DNA of 53,996 nucleotides. Origin: Gemmatimonadota bacterium (GTDB lineage: Bacteria; Gemmatimonadota; Gemmatimonadetes; Gemmatimonadales; Gemmatimonadaceae). Position 1 is the stretch's first letter, and each line of letters begins with the position of its first letter. The stretch is taken from assembly GCA_016200495.1 (NCBI GenBank), contig JACQES010000051.1:1-53996 (forward strand), written 5' to 3'. Positions 15,999-24,373 of this stretch are shown here, one piece after another. A program made the position numbers and the translations under genes. Under the pieces are notes generated by a model. The model was given only the letters and a program-made list of their open reading frames with translations. It did not search any database and had not been told where the DNA came from.

Positions 15999-18335
15999 GT
16001 GAACGGCGCCCCAGTCGCCCCCTCCGAGGTGCCGCACCCGCCCGTGGACGCGCTCGCCGAGTTCCTGTTCAAGTACCGTCCGGCCGCGTTCGCGCGCGGC
16101 GCGCTGGGGGCCGATCCAGTCGTGCCGGTGCTGCTCGTGGTCGCGCTCGCGAGCGCGGTGGCCGGGCTCGGCCTGTGGGCGCTGGCGCGACAGGCGTCGC
16201 ACGAGGCGCCGCGCATCCGCGGCACGCTGGGCGGGCTCCGCGTGGCGGCCATCGCGCTCCTCGCCTGGTGCCTGTGCCGGCCGGTGCTGGTGGTGGCGGA
16301 GTCGGTGGCGCAGCGCAACGTGGTCGCGGTGCTCGTGGACGACTCGCGCAGCATGCGCATCGCCGATGTCGGCGGTCAGACGCGCGCGCAGGCCGCGCTC
16401 CGGCTCGCGGGGGGCGCGGACAGCGCGCTCCTGCGGGCGCTGGGCGACCGCTACCAGGTGCGCGTATATCGCACGAGCGCGCCGGGGCGCGTGACGGAGC
16501 CGGCCGCGCTTCCATTCGATGGTGCGCGCACGCGGCTCCTGGGCGCGGTGACGCGCGTGGAGGACGAACTCGCAGGGGCGCCGCTCGCGGGGGTGGTGGT
16601 GCTGACCGACGGCGCGGACAACGGCGCGCGCGACGCCGGCGCGAGCGGGATGACGGAGCAGCTCTCGACGCTGCGCGCGCGCGGCGTGCCGGTGTACCCG
16701 GTGGGACTCGGGAGCGCCCGGTTCGCCAAGGACATCGAGGTGGCGCAGCTCGAGGTGCCGCGCGCGGCGTTGCGCAACGCGACCGTGCTGGTGGACGTGC
16801 TCGTGTCACACCGCGGCTTCGGCGGCGCGACGCTGCCGGTGATCGCCGAGGACGGCGGGCGGATCGTGGCGCAGGGCACGGTGACGCTGGCGCGCGAGGG
16901 CGAGGCGGCGTCGGTGCGGCTGCGCGTGCCGGTGACCGAGGCGGGGGCGCGCGTGCTGCGCGTGCGGGTGCCGCCGCAGCCCGGCGAGCTGGTGACGGAG
17001 AACAACGAGCGCCGCGTGCTGATCACCGTGCGCGACCGCAAGGAGAAGGTGCTGTTCGTGGACGGCGAGCCGCGCCCCGAGATCAAGTTCGCGCGGCGTG
17101 CGGTGAGCGGCGACCAGCAGCTGCAGCTGGTGACGCTGCTCCGGTCGGCCAAGGACAAGTACCTGCGCCTGGGCGTGGACGACTCGCTCGAGCTGGTGAA
17201 CGGGTTCCCGACGACTCGCGCGCAGCTGTTCGCGTACCGCGCGATCGTGCTCGGGTCGATCGAGGCGAACTTCTTCACCGCCGACCAGCTGCGCATGCTG
17301 GCCGACTTCGTGAGCGAGCGCGGCGGCGGGCTGCTCGCGCTCGGCGGGCGCGCGAGCTTCGGCGAGGGTGGGTGGGCGGGAACGCCGCTCGCCGACGTGC
17401 TGCCGGTGGAGCTCGGCGTGATGGCGCGCGGCGACTCGCTCCACGCGGTGGAGATCAAGGCGGGGCTCACGCCGGCCGGACTCCGGCACCCGGCACTGCA
17501 GGTGATGCCGACCGACTCGACGGTGGCCGAGCGGTGGCGGACGCTGCCGCCGCTCACGACCGTGAATGCGCTGCCGCGCGCCAAGAGCGGCGCCACGGTG
17601 CTGCTCGAGGGAACGCTGGGCGACCGGACGGTGCGGCCGTTGCTCGCGATGCAGCGCTACGGCAAGGGGCGCGTGCTCGCGCTGGGCGCGCAGGACGACT
17701 GGCTCTGGCAGATGCACGCGGAGATGGCGGTGGAGGACTCGACGCACGAGCGGCTCTGGCGGCAGATGCTGCGGTGGCTGGTGAGCGAGGTGCCGGACCG
17801 GGCGGAGCTGGCGCCGATCGGGGAGGCGGCGCGCGGCGAGGCGGTGTCGCTGCGGGCGCTGGTGCGCGACTCGGTGTTTCTCGGGCGCAACGGCGCGTCG
17901 GTGAGCGCCACGGTGACGGCGCCGGGCGGCAAGGCGCAGGAGGTGGCGTTCGACTGGGCGGTGGACCGCGACGGAGAGTACGCCGCGTCGTTCGTGCCCG
18001 ACTCGGACGGGGTGCACGAGGTGCGCGTGCGCGCCGTGAGCGGTCGCGACACGACGCTGGCCGCGAGCGCGTACGTGCTGGTGGCAGACCCGACGGACGA
18101 GTATTTCGGGGCGGAGCGGCGCGACGCGCTGCTCGCACAGTTGGCGAACGAGACGGGCGGCCACGGGTATGACGCCGACCACGCGACCGACGTGGCGCGC
18201 GACCTCGTGTACAGTCCGAGCGGGGCCACGCAGGTGCGCCGACTGGACCTGTGGGACATGCCGGTGGTGTTCGTGGTGCTGACGATGCTCCTGGGCGGGG
18301 AATGGTGGCTGCGGCGACGGCGGGGGTTGGCGTGA
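15999..18335 (+). CDS. VWA/GATase-like membrane protein, first gene of the MoxR island
   Basis: 778 aa. Two membrane helices at about 42-63 and 78-100 ('VVPVLLVVALASAVAGLGLWALA', 'LRVAAIALLAWCLCRPVLVV') are followed by a VWA domain with the MIDAS pattern D114-x-S116-x-S118 ('VLVDDSRSMRI') and 'VVVLTDGADNGARD'. A CARDB/adhesion-like middle ('GARVLRVRVPPQPGELVTENNERRVLI') and a GATase1-like domain ('LLALGGRASFGEGGWAG', 'YGKGRVLALGAQDDWLW') come next, then a C-terminal helix ('MPVVFVVLTMLLGGEWWL'). This architecture is known beside MoxR and BatA proteins and is thought to act in the envelope. GTG start with AAGGG three bases before; its stop overlaps the next start (GTGA). Confidence 0.85.
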   Translation: MNGAPVAPSEVPHPPVDALAEFLFKYRPAAFARGALGADPVVPVLLVVALASAVAGLGLWALARQASHEAPRIRGTLGGLRVAAIALLAWCLCRPVLVVAESVAQRNVVAVLVDDSRSMRIADVGGQTRAQAALRLAGGADSALLRALGDRYQVRVYRTSAPGRVTEPAALPFDGARTRLLGAVTRVEDELAGAPLAGVVVLTDGADNGARDAGASGMTEQLSTLRARGVPVYPVGLGSARFAKDIEVAQLEVPRAALRNATVLVDVLVSHRGFGGATLPVIAEDGGRIVAQGTVTLAREGEAASVRLRVPVTEAGARVLRVRVPPQPGELVTENNERRVLITVRDRKEKVLFVDGEPRPEIKFARRAVSGDQQLQLVTLLRSAKDKYLRLGVDDSLELVNGFPTTRAQLFAYRAIVLGSIEANFFTADQLRMLADFVSERGGGLLALGGRASFGEGGWAGTPLADVLPVELGVMARGDSLHAVEIKAGLTPAGLRHPALQVMPTDSTVAERWRTLPPLTTVNALPRAKSGATVLLEGTLGDRTVRPLLAMQRYGKGRVLALGAQDDWLWQMHAEMAVEDSTHERLWRQMLRWLVSEVPDRAELAPIGEAARGEAVSLRALVRDSVFLGRNGASVSATVTAPGGKAQEVAFDWAVDRDGEYAASFVPDSDGVHEVRVRAVSGRDTTLAASAYVLVADPTDEYFGAERRDALLAQLANETGGHGYDADHATDVARDLVYSPSGATQVRRLDLWDMPVVFVVLTMLLGGEWWLRRRRGLA

Positions 18336-19297
18336 GGGTCTCGACCCTGGCGGTGATCGTCGCGGCGGCCCTCGCGGCGCCGGCGGTGCCCGCGCGTGCG
18401 CAGGGCGCGACGCACCTCGTGATCATCACCGGCGTGAGCGGCGAGCCGCGCATCGCCGAGGCGTGGCAGGGGCAGGCGCTGGCACTCTGGACCGCGGCCA
18501 CGACGCGCTTCGGCATTCCGGCGGCGCAGGTGACCGTCCTGGCCGAAGACAGCACCAAGGATCGCGTGCACGTGGCCGGGCGCTCGACGCGTGCGACGAT
18601 CGAGCGGGTGCTGGGCGCGCTGGCGGCGAAGCTCACGGCGGATGACCGGCTCGTGGTGGTGCTGTTCGCGCACGGCAGTTCCTTGGGCGACGGCGTGAAG
18701 GTGAACCTGCCGGGCCCCGACATGTCGGCCGACGATTTCAAGAAACTGCTCGCGCCGGCGACGGCGCCGATGGTCGCGTTCATCCACACGGGGAGCGCGA
18801 GCGCCGACTTCGCGCCGGCGCTCATGGGGCCCCGGCGCATCGTGATCACGGCGACAAAGACGGCGCGCGAGCAGAACGAGACCCTCTTTCCCGGCTACTT
18901 CGTGCAGGCGCTCACCACCGACGTGGCCGACACCGACAAGGACGGCCGCACGTCGCTGCTCGAGGCGTTCGCGTACGCGACGCACGAGGTCGAGCGCGTG
19001 TTCTCGCAGGGGAACCGCCTGCCGACGGAGCATCCGCAGCTGGCCGACGGGTCGGACGGCGGGCGCGCGCGCTCGTTCTACCTCACGCAGGCGGGGGGCG
19101 GGTCGGTGGCCGCCAATCCGGTGGCGGCGACGCTGCTGCGCGAGCGAGCGGAGGTGCAGGCGCGCGTGGACGCGCTGCGCGCGAAGAAGACGGACATGAG
19201 CGAGGACGCGTACCAGCGCGCGCTCGAGCCGTTGATGATCGAGCTGGCGGAGAAGTCGCGCGCGCTGCGGGCGCTGGGCGCCGGAGGAAAGCCGTGA
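18332..19297 (+). CDS. Exported caspase/C13-like protein without any cysteine
   Basis: 321 aa from GTG 18332, with a signal peptide ending 'PARAQ'. The caspase-hemoglobinase fold is recognisable: 'THLVIITGVSGEP', 'DDRLVVVLFAHGSSLGDGVKVNLPG' with the His position, 'APMVAFIHTGSASADFAPAL' where the catalytic Cys would sit, and 'DVADTDKDGRTSLLEAFAYATHEVERVF', typical of C13-like proteins in this kind of operon. There is no Cys in the whole sequence, so it cannot be a cysteine protease. A structural or binding role is likely. Start overlaps the VWA stop and its own stop overlaps the next start, both as GTGA. Confidence 0.8.
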   Translation: MRVSTLAVIVAAALAAPAVPARAQGATHLVIITGVSGEPRIAEAWQGQALALWTAATTRFGIPAAQVTVLAEDSTKDRVHVAGRSTRATIERVLGALAAKLTADDRLVVVLFAHGSSLGDGVKVNLPGPDMSADDFKKLLAPATAPMVAFIHTGSASADFAPALMGPRRIVITATKTAREQNETLFPGYFVQALTTDVADTDKDGRTSLLEAFAYATHEVERVFSQGNRLPTEHPQLADGSDGGRARSFYLTQAGGGSVAANPVAATLLRERAEVQARVDALRAKKTDMSEDAYQRALEPLMIELAEKSRALRALGAGGKP

Positions 19298-22014
19298 GCG
19301 TCCGCGAGCCGCGCGCTGCGCGCCGCGATGCCCCGCGCGCTCGCGGGCAACGCGCGCGCGGCCTGATGCCGCGGTGCATGACCCGGCTGCTGGCCCGCGC
19401 GGTGACGGTGGCGTGGCTGCCGAGCGCGCTCCTGGCCCAGGGCGCCGGGCGCGCGGCAACTCCCATGGTGCCCGCGGCGAAGATCGCGGCGGCCGCGAAC
19501 ACGCCGGCCGGCGCCTACGCGCGCGGCGCGTACGACGACGCCGTGAAGTTCGCCGACGCGGCGCTCGCGGCCGATTCGAACGCGACCGACGCGGCCAACG
19601 TGCTGGTGCGGGCGCTCGCCGACCAGGGACGCTTCGACGACGCCCTCGCGCGCGGCGCGCGGTTCCGCGCGCAGCCCGCCGTCGCGCTCGCGATCGCCGG
19701 CGTGCTCGAGGGGCTGGGCCAACTCGGCGAGGCCGACGCCGCGCTGGCGACGGCGGAGCGTGGCCCCGACTCGCTCCGCGCCACGGTCGAGCGCGCTCGG
19801 CTCCAGCGCGAGCGCGGGGCCACCGACAGCGCCACGCTCCGGCTGCGCCGGGTCGCATCGGCGAGCATCGCGAGCGCGCGCACCGCGACCGACCTCGGCG
19901 CGATCGCCGCCGCCAACCGGATGCTCGGCCGCGACGACCCATCGCGCCTCCGCGACGCGCTGCGCCTCTACGACCAGGCGATCGCGCGCGATCCCGCGCG
20001 GCACGACCTGCGCGCCGAGCTCGCGACGATGCTGCTCGAGAAGTTCAACTTCCCCGATGCGCGCTCGGCGCTCGACGCGGCGCTCGCGATCAACCCGCGC
20101 GAGCCGCGCGTGCTGCTCGCGACGGTGCGGCTCGACAATGCCGAGGGGCAGCGGCCGCGCGGCGACCCGCTCGGACGGCTCCTGGCGCTCGATCCCGCGC
20201 ATCCGGCGGGGCGCGCGCTCGCGGCGCGGCGTCTGCTCGACGCCGAGCGCTACGCCGATGCGGAAGCCGAGGCGCGGCGCGGCCTCGTGCGCGACTCGAC
20301 GGCCCCGGCACCGTGGGTGGCGATCGCGGCCTCGCGCTACCTCGCGGGCGACAGCGCGAACTACCGTGCCGCGCTCGAGCGGGCGCACCGGCGGCTCGCG
20401 CGATCGGCGCAGGCCGAGGTCGAGATCGCGGAGCTGGCGGCGCGCGTAAGGCTGTACCGGAACGCGGTGCTGTCGGGCCGCGCGGGACTCGCGCGCGACC
20501 CGCGCGACGCGCGCGCGCTCGCGATCGTGGGCGTGAACGAGCTGCGGCTCGGGCACGTGGATTCGTCGCGCGCGGCGCTCACGCGCGCCTTCGCGCTCGA
20601 CCCGTTCGACCCGTGGGTCAAGAACACGCTCGACCTGCTCGACACGTTCGCGGGGTACGCCACGGTGCGCACCCCGCACTTCGCGCTCGTGATGGAGCAG
20701 GGGGACGCGGAGGTGCTCGCGCTCTACGCCGAGCCGTTGGCCGAGGAGGCGTACGCGACGCTCTCGGCCCGCTACGGCTGGACGCCGCCGGCGCCGGTGC
20801 GGATGGAGTTCTTCCGCAGTCACGCCGACTTCTCGGTGCGCGCGGTGGGGCTCGCGGGACTGGGCGCGCTCGGCGTCGCCTTCGGCAACGTCGTGGCGCT
20901 CGACGCGCCGCCGGCGCGGGCGCGCGGCGAGTTCAACTGGGAGGCGGTGCTCTGGCACGAGTTCGCCCACGTGATCACGCTGGGCATGACCGACAACCGG
21001 GTGCCGCGCTGGGTGTCGGAGGGGCTGTCGGTGTACGAGGAGCGGCGCGCGCGCCCGGCATGGGGCGGCGGGATCACGCCGACGCTGGTGGCCGCGTACA
21101 AGGTCGGCCGCCTGCGCCCGCCGAGCGTCCTCAACGACGGGTTCGTGCACCCGCGCTACGACGAGGAAGTGGTGCTGTCGTACGCGCTGTCGGCGTTCGT
21201 GTTCGAGATGCTGGAGGAGCGGAAGGGGATCGCGGGGCTGCGCGCGCTGCTGGCCGGGTACCGCGACGGCGGGAGCACGCCGCAGCTGATGCTGCGCACC
21301 TTCGCGCTCGCGCCGGCCGAGCTCGACTCGACGTTCGACCGGTGGTTCCGCGCCAAGTTCGCGCGCGAGTTCCAGGCGGTGGAGCTGCGCACGACGGTGA
21401 ACGGGCGCGGCGACACCGCGGTCGAGGCGTCGGGCTCGCTGCGGAGCGCGCTCGCCGAGGCGGCGCGGGCGCAGCGCGACCAGCAGTGGGACGCCGCGAT
21501 CGCGGCGGCCAACCGCGCGATCGCGCTCTTCCCGGCGTTCGCCGAGCAGGGGAGCGGCTACCACTACCTCGTCGCCGCGTACACGGCACGCAAGGACAAC
21601 GCCGCAGCGCGCCAGGCGCTCGGCAAGATCGCGACGCTCAACGAGGCCGCGGTGGACGAGAACGTCGTGCTCGGCGGGTTGCTCGCGCAGGCGGGCGACA
21701 CGCTCGGCGCGCTCGGCGCCTGGAGCCGCGCGGCGGCGCTCCAGCCGTTCGACGCGCCGCTGCAGGCGCAGCTGGCCGACTTGGCGCGCGCGGCGCGCAA
21801 CCGGCCGGCCGAGATCCGCGCGCGCCGCGCCGTGGTGGCGCTCAATCCGGCCGACCGCGCGGGGGCGCACTACCAGCTGGCGCGCGCGTACGCGTCGGCG
21901 GGCGACACGACGCTCGCGCGTCGCGAGGTGCTGCGCGCCCTCGACCTCGCCCCCAGTTTCGAGCAGGCGCAGGAGCTGCTGCTCTCCCTCCAACCGACCC
22001 GGAAGGCCCCATGA
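19294..22014 (+). CDS. TPR protein with MA-family (gluzincin) metallopeptidase domain
   Basis: 906 aa. A basic N-terminal region and hydrophobic segment ('RLLARAVTVAWLPSALLAQ') suggest export. Many TPR-like helical pairs fill about residues 60-420 and 690-900. In the middle is a peptidase MA-like domain: H555-E-F-A-H559 ('WHEFAHVITLG') and a third ligand Glu at about 576 ('VPRWVSEGLSVYEE'), a complete zinc site. TPR plus MA-like peptidase proteins probably dock on and process an envelope partner. The GTG start overlaps the previous stop and is supported by GGAGG at 19283-19287; Met codons at 19366 and 19378 are alternatives. Confidence 0.85.
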   Translation: MSVREPRAARRDAPRARGQRARGLMPRCMTRLLARAVTVAWLPSALLAQGAGRAATPMVPAAKIAAAANTPAGAYARGAYDDAVKFADAALAADSNATDAANVLVRALADQGRFDDALARGARFRAQPAVALAIAGVLEGLGQLGEADAALATAERGPDSLRATVERARLQRERGATDSATLRLRRVASASIASARTATDLGAIAAANRMLGRDDPSRLRDALRLYDQAIARDPARHDLRAELATMLLEKFNFPDARSALDAALAINPREPRVLLATVRLDNAEGQRPRGDPLGRLLALDPAHPAGRALAARRLLDAERYADAEAEARRGLVRDSTAPAPWVAIAASRYLAGDSANYRAALERAHRRLARSAQAEVEIAELAARVRLYRNAVLSGRAGLARDPRDARALAIVGVNELRLGHVDSSRAALTRAFALDPFDPWVKNTLDLLDTFAGYATVRTPHFALVMEQGDAEVLALYAEPLAEEAYATLSARYGWTPPAPVRMEFFRSHADFSVRAVGLAGLGALGVAFGNVVALDAPPARARGEFNWEAVLWHEFAHVITLGMTDNRVPRWVSEGLSVYEERRARPAWGGGITPTLVAAYKVGRLRPPSVLNDGFVHPRYDEEVVLSYALSAFVFEMLEERKGIAGLRALLAGYRDGGSTPQLMLRTFALAPAELDSTFDRWFRAKFAREFQAVELRTTVNGRGDTAVEASGSLRSALAEAARAQRDQQWDAAIAAANRAIALFPAFAEQGSGYHYLVAAYTARKDNAAARQALGKIATLNEAAVDENVVLGGLLAQAGDTLGALGAWSRAAALQPFDAPLQAQLADLARAARNRPAEIRARRAVVALNPADRAGAHYQLARAYASAGDTTLARREVLRALDLAPSFEQAQELLLSLQPTRKAP

Positions 22015-22760
22015 CGCGACGCCGCTGGACGATGTTCGCGCTCGTGCTCCTCGTGCCGGCCCTGGCTGTCGGCGCGCAGCGCTTCTCGCGCACCGCCCCC
22101 GGGGAGCACCCGAACCCGAACGCCGAGTACGACGGGCGCTTCACCTTCATCCGGGTGAAGTTCACGCCGCTCAACACGGGGTGGGACCTCAAGTGGGACC
22201 ATGACTATCCCGTGGCGGAGACGCACCTGCTCAAGATCATGGAGGAGGTGTCGACCGTGCGGTCGCACCTGCCGGAGACGAGCATCTACGGCTTCAGCGA
22301 CGCGGAGCTGTTCAAGTACCCGGTGGCGTACGTGTCGGAGCCGGGCTTCTGGACGATGAACGAGGCGGAGCTCGCCGGCATCCGCGCGTACGTGAACAAG
22401 GGCGGCTTCATCATCTTCGACGACTTCTCGTCGCGGCACTGGATCAACTTCGAGGACAAGTGGCGGCGGGCGTTTCCCAACCTGGCGCTCGTGAAGCTCG
22501 ACATCACGCACCCGATCTTCGACGCGTTCTACCGGATCAAGACGCTCGACATGACGCATCCGTACTTCGGGCTCACGTCGGAGTTCTGGGGCGCGTACGA
22601 GGACAACGACCCGTCGAAGCGCCTGGTGATGATCGCCAACTACAACAACGACATCGGTGACTACATGGAGTGGTCCGACTCCAACCTGCTGCCCGTGCCG
22701 CTCACCAACGAGGCGTACAAGCTCGCGGTGAACTACGTCGTGTACGCCCTCACCCACTGA
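22011..22760 (+). CDS. DUF4159 protein, exported
   Basis: 249 aa with a signal peptide ('TMFALVLLVPALAVGAQ'). The DUF4159 signature is clear: 'DGRFTFIRVKFTPLNTGWDLKWDHDYPVAETHLLKIMEEVSTV', 'LFKYPVAYVSEPGFWTMNEAELAGIRAYVNKGGFIIFDDF' and 'EFWGAYEDNDPSKRLVMIANYNNDIGDYMEWSD'. The fold is related to class I glutamine amidotransferases but without the catalytic triad. Its presence beside MoxR is a recurrent gene neighbourhood. Start overlaps the previous stop as ATGA; the next gene follows after three bases. Confidence 0.92.
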   Translation: MTRRRWTMFALVLLVPALAVGAQRFSRTAPGEHPNPNAEYDGRFTFIRVKFTPLNTGWDLKWDHDYPVAETHLLKIMEEVSTVRSHLPETSIYGFSDAELFKYPVAYVSEPGFWTMNEAELAGIRAYVNKGGFIIFDDFSSRHWINFEDKWRRAFPNLALVKLDITHPIFDAFYRIKTLDMTHPYFGLTSEFWGAYEDNDPSKRLVMIANYNNDIGDYMEWSDSNLLPVPLTNEAYKLAVNYVVYALTH

Positions 22761-22763
22761 CCG

Positions 22764-23801
22764 ATGCCGACCCAGCCCCCCGCCACCGCCCTCGAGGCGG
22801 CCGACGACCTCGCCCTCGCCGACCGCCTGCGCGACGCGCGGGCCGGCGTGCTCACCGAGCTCCGCAAGGTCATCGTCGGGCAGGACGACGTGGTCGAGCA
22901 GGCGCTCACCGCGCTCTTCGCCGGCGGCCACTGCCTGATCGTCGGCGTGCCCGGCCTCGCCAAGACGCTCCTCGTGCACACGCTCGCGCAGGTGCTCGAC
23001 CTGAACTTCGCGCGCGTGCAGTTCACGCCCGACCTGATGCCGTCGGACATCACCGGCACCGACATCATCCAGGAGGACGCCGACACGGGACGCCGCCGGA
23101 TGGCGTTCGTGCGCGGGCCCGTGTTCACGAACATCCTGCTCGCCGACGAGGTCAACCGCACGCCGCCCAAGACGCAGGCGGCGCTCCTCGAGGCGATGCA
23201 GGAGAAGCGCGTGACGGTGCAGGGACGCACCTACGTGCTCGAGCCGCCGTTCTTCGTCTTCGCGACGCAGAACCCGATCGAGCTCGAGGGCACGTACCCG
23301 CTCCCCGAGGCGCAGCTCGACCGGTTCATGTTCCAGGTCGTGATCAGATACCTCTCGGAGGACGACGAGCTGTCGGTCGTGCAGCAGACCACCGCCGTGC
23401 AGGAGCACGACCTCAAGCGCGCGATGAGCGCGGCCGAGATCGTGGCTTTCCAGCGGCTGGTGCGGCGCGTGCCGGTGGCGGAGGCGGTGGCGCGCTACGC
23501 CGTGCACCTCGTGCGGGCGACGCGCCCCGACTCGCCGCTCGCCCCCGATGCGGTCAAGCAGTGGGTGACGTACGGCGCGTCGGTGCGCGCGGCGCAGTAC
23601 CTCGTGCTGGGCGGCAAGGCGCGCGCCCTGATGCACGGCCGCTACCACGTGAGCTTCGACGACATCGCCGCGCTCGCCGCCCCGATCCTCCGCCACCGGA
23701 TCCTGCTCAACTTCCACGCGCAGGCGGAGAAGGTCACGACCGACACGGTGGTGGAGAAGCTGCTCGCCGCCGTGGCGCGGCCCAGGGCGAACCTCGCGTG
23801 A
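22764..23801 (+). CDS. MoxR-type AAA+ ATPase
   Basis: 345 aa, full length for MoxR. Walker A 'GVPGLAKT' (61-68), Walker B 'ILLADEVNR' (124-132), sensor 1 'FATQNPIELEGTYPLPEAQLDRF' and the lid domain are present. MoxR ATPases act as chaperones that, together with VWA partners, mature or activate protein complexes, as in methanol dehydrogenase or nitric oxide reductase assembly. It is the only ATPase in the island and so its likely motor. The stop overlaps the DUF58-like gene start (GTGA). Confidence 0.95.
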   Translation: MPTQPPATALEAADDLALADRLRDARAGVLTELRKVIVGQDDVVEQALTALFAGGHCLIVGVPGLAKTLLVHTLAQVLDLNFARVQFTPDLMPSDITGTDIIQEDADTGRRRMAFVRGPVFTNILLADEVNRTPPKTQAALLEAMQEKRVTVQGRTYVLEPPFFVFATQNPIELEGTYPLPEAQLDRFMFQVVIRYLSEDDELSVVQQTTAVQEHDLKRAMSAAEIVAFQRLVRRVPVAEAVARYAVHLVRATRPDSPLAPDAVKQWVTYGASVRAAQYLVLGGKARALMHGRYHVSFDDIAALAAPILRHRILLNFHAQAEKVTTDTVVEKLLAAVARPRANLA

Positions 23802-24373
23802 CGGCGCCCGCCATTCCCGATCCCGCGGTGCTCGCGCGCATCGGCGACCTCGAACTGGTCGCCCGCTGGGTCGTGGAAGGGTTCCTCTCCGGGCTGCACT
23901 CGGCGCGCCACCTGCCGCACCTGCTCCACGTGCTCGCGCGCGCCATCGCGGCGGGGAAGGGCAATCTGGCGGGCGCGGTGGCGCAGGTGGCCGCGCGCCA
24001 GCGGCGACGCGGCTTCTTCATGCTCGTCTCCGACCTCTACGAGCCTGCCACCGACGTCGTGAACGCCATCGCGCCGCTCACCGGCGCGGGGCACGACGTG
24101 ATCGTCGTGCAGGTGCTCGACCCGGCCGAGCGCACCTTCCCGTTCGAGGACGCGACCACCTTCCGCGACCTCGAGAGCGGCGCCCGCATGCCGGTGACGC
24201 CGGGCAAGGTGCGCACCGCGTACCGCGCCCGCATGGGCGCGCACCTCGAGGCCATGCGCGCGCGCCTCACCGCCCACCGCGCCGACTACCTGCTCGCCGA
24301 CACGAGCGAGCCGCTCGACCGCGTGCTGTTCGACTACCTGCTCCGGCGCGAGTTCCTGCGCACCGCGAACTGA
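23798..24373 (+). CDS. DUF58 protein with an internal deletion of the VWA/MIDAS part
   Basis: 191 aa, whereas DUF58 proteins beside MoxR are usually around 300. The N-terminus is normal ('ARIGDLELVARWVVEGFLSGLHSA') but then jumps to the late part of the fold ('RHLPHLLHVLARAIAAGKGNLAGAVAQVAARQRRRGFFMLVSDLYE') and continues normally to the end ('RADYLLADTSEPLDRVLFDYLLRREFL'). The missing stretch, about 100-120 residues, would hold the DUF58 core (S-x-x-x-G-F and the E-H-R-P-Y region) and the D-x-S-x-S metal site. The frame is intact on both sides, so the product may be stable. Start overlaps MoxR; stop and next start share TGATG. Confidence 0.8.
   Translation: MTAPAIPDPAVLARIGDLELVARWVVEGFLSGLHSARHLPHLLHVLARAIAAGKGNLAGAVAQVAARQRRRGFFMLVSDLYEPATDVVNAIAPLTGAGHDVIVVQVLDPAERTFPFEDATTFRDLESGARMPVTPGKVRTAYRARMGAHLEAMRARLTAHRADYLLADTSEPLDRVLFDYLLRREFLRTAN

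Noticed and set aside
19078-21993. 971-aa minus-strand ORF
   Set aside because: Arg/Ala/His-rich shadow antisense to the TPR-metalloprotease; no domain and typical of very GC-rich DNA.
19374-22760. 1128-aa plus-strand ORF
   Set aside because: Its last 249 codons are the DUF4159 gene; the preceding Arg/Gly-rich part is an out-of-frame shadow of the TPR gene.
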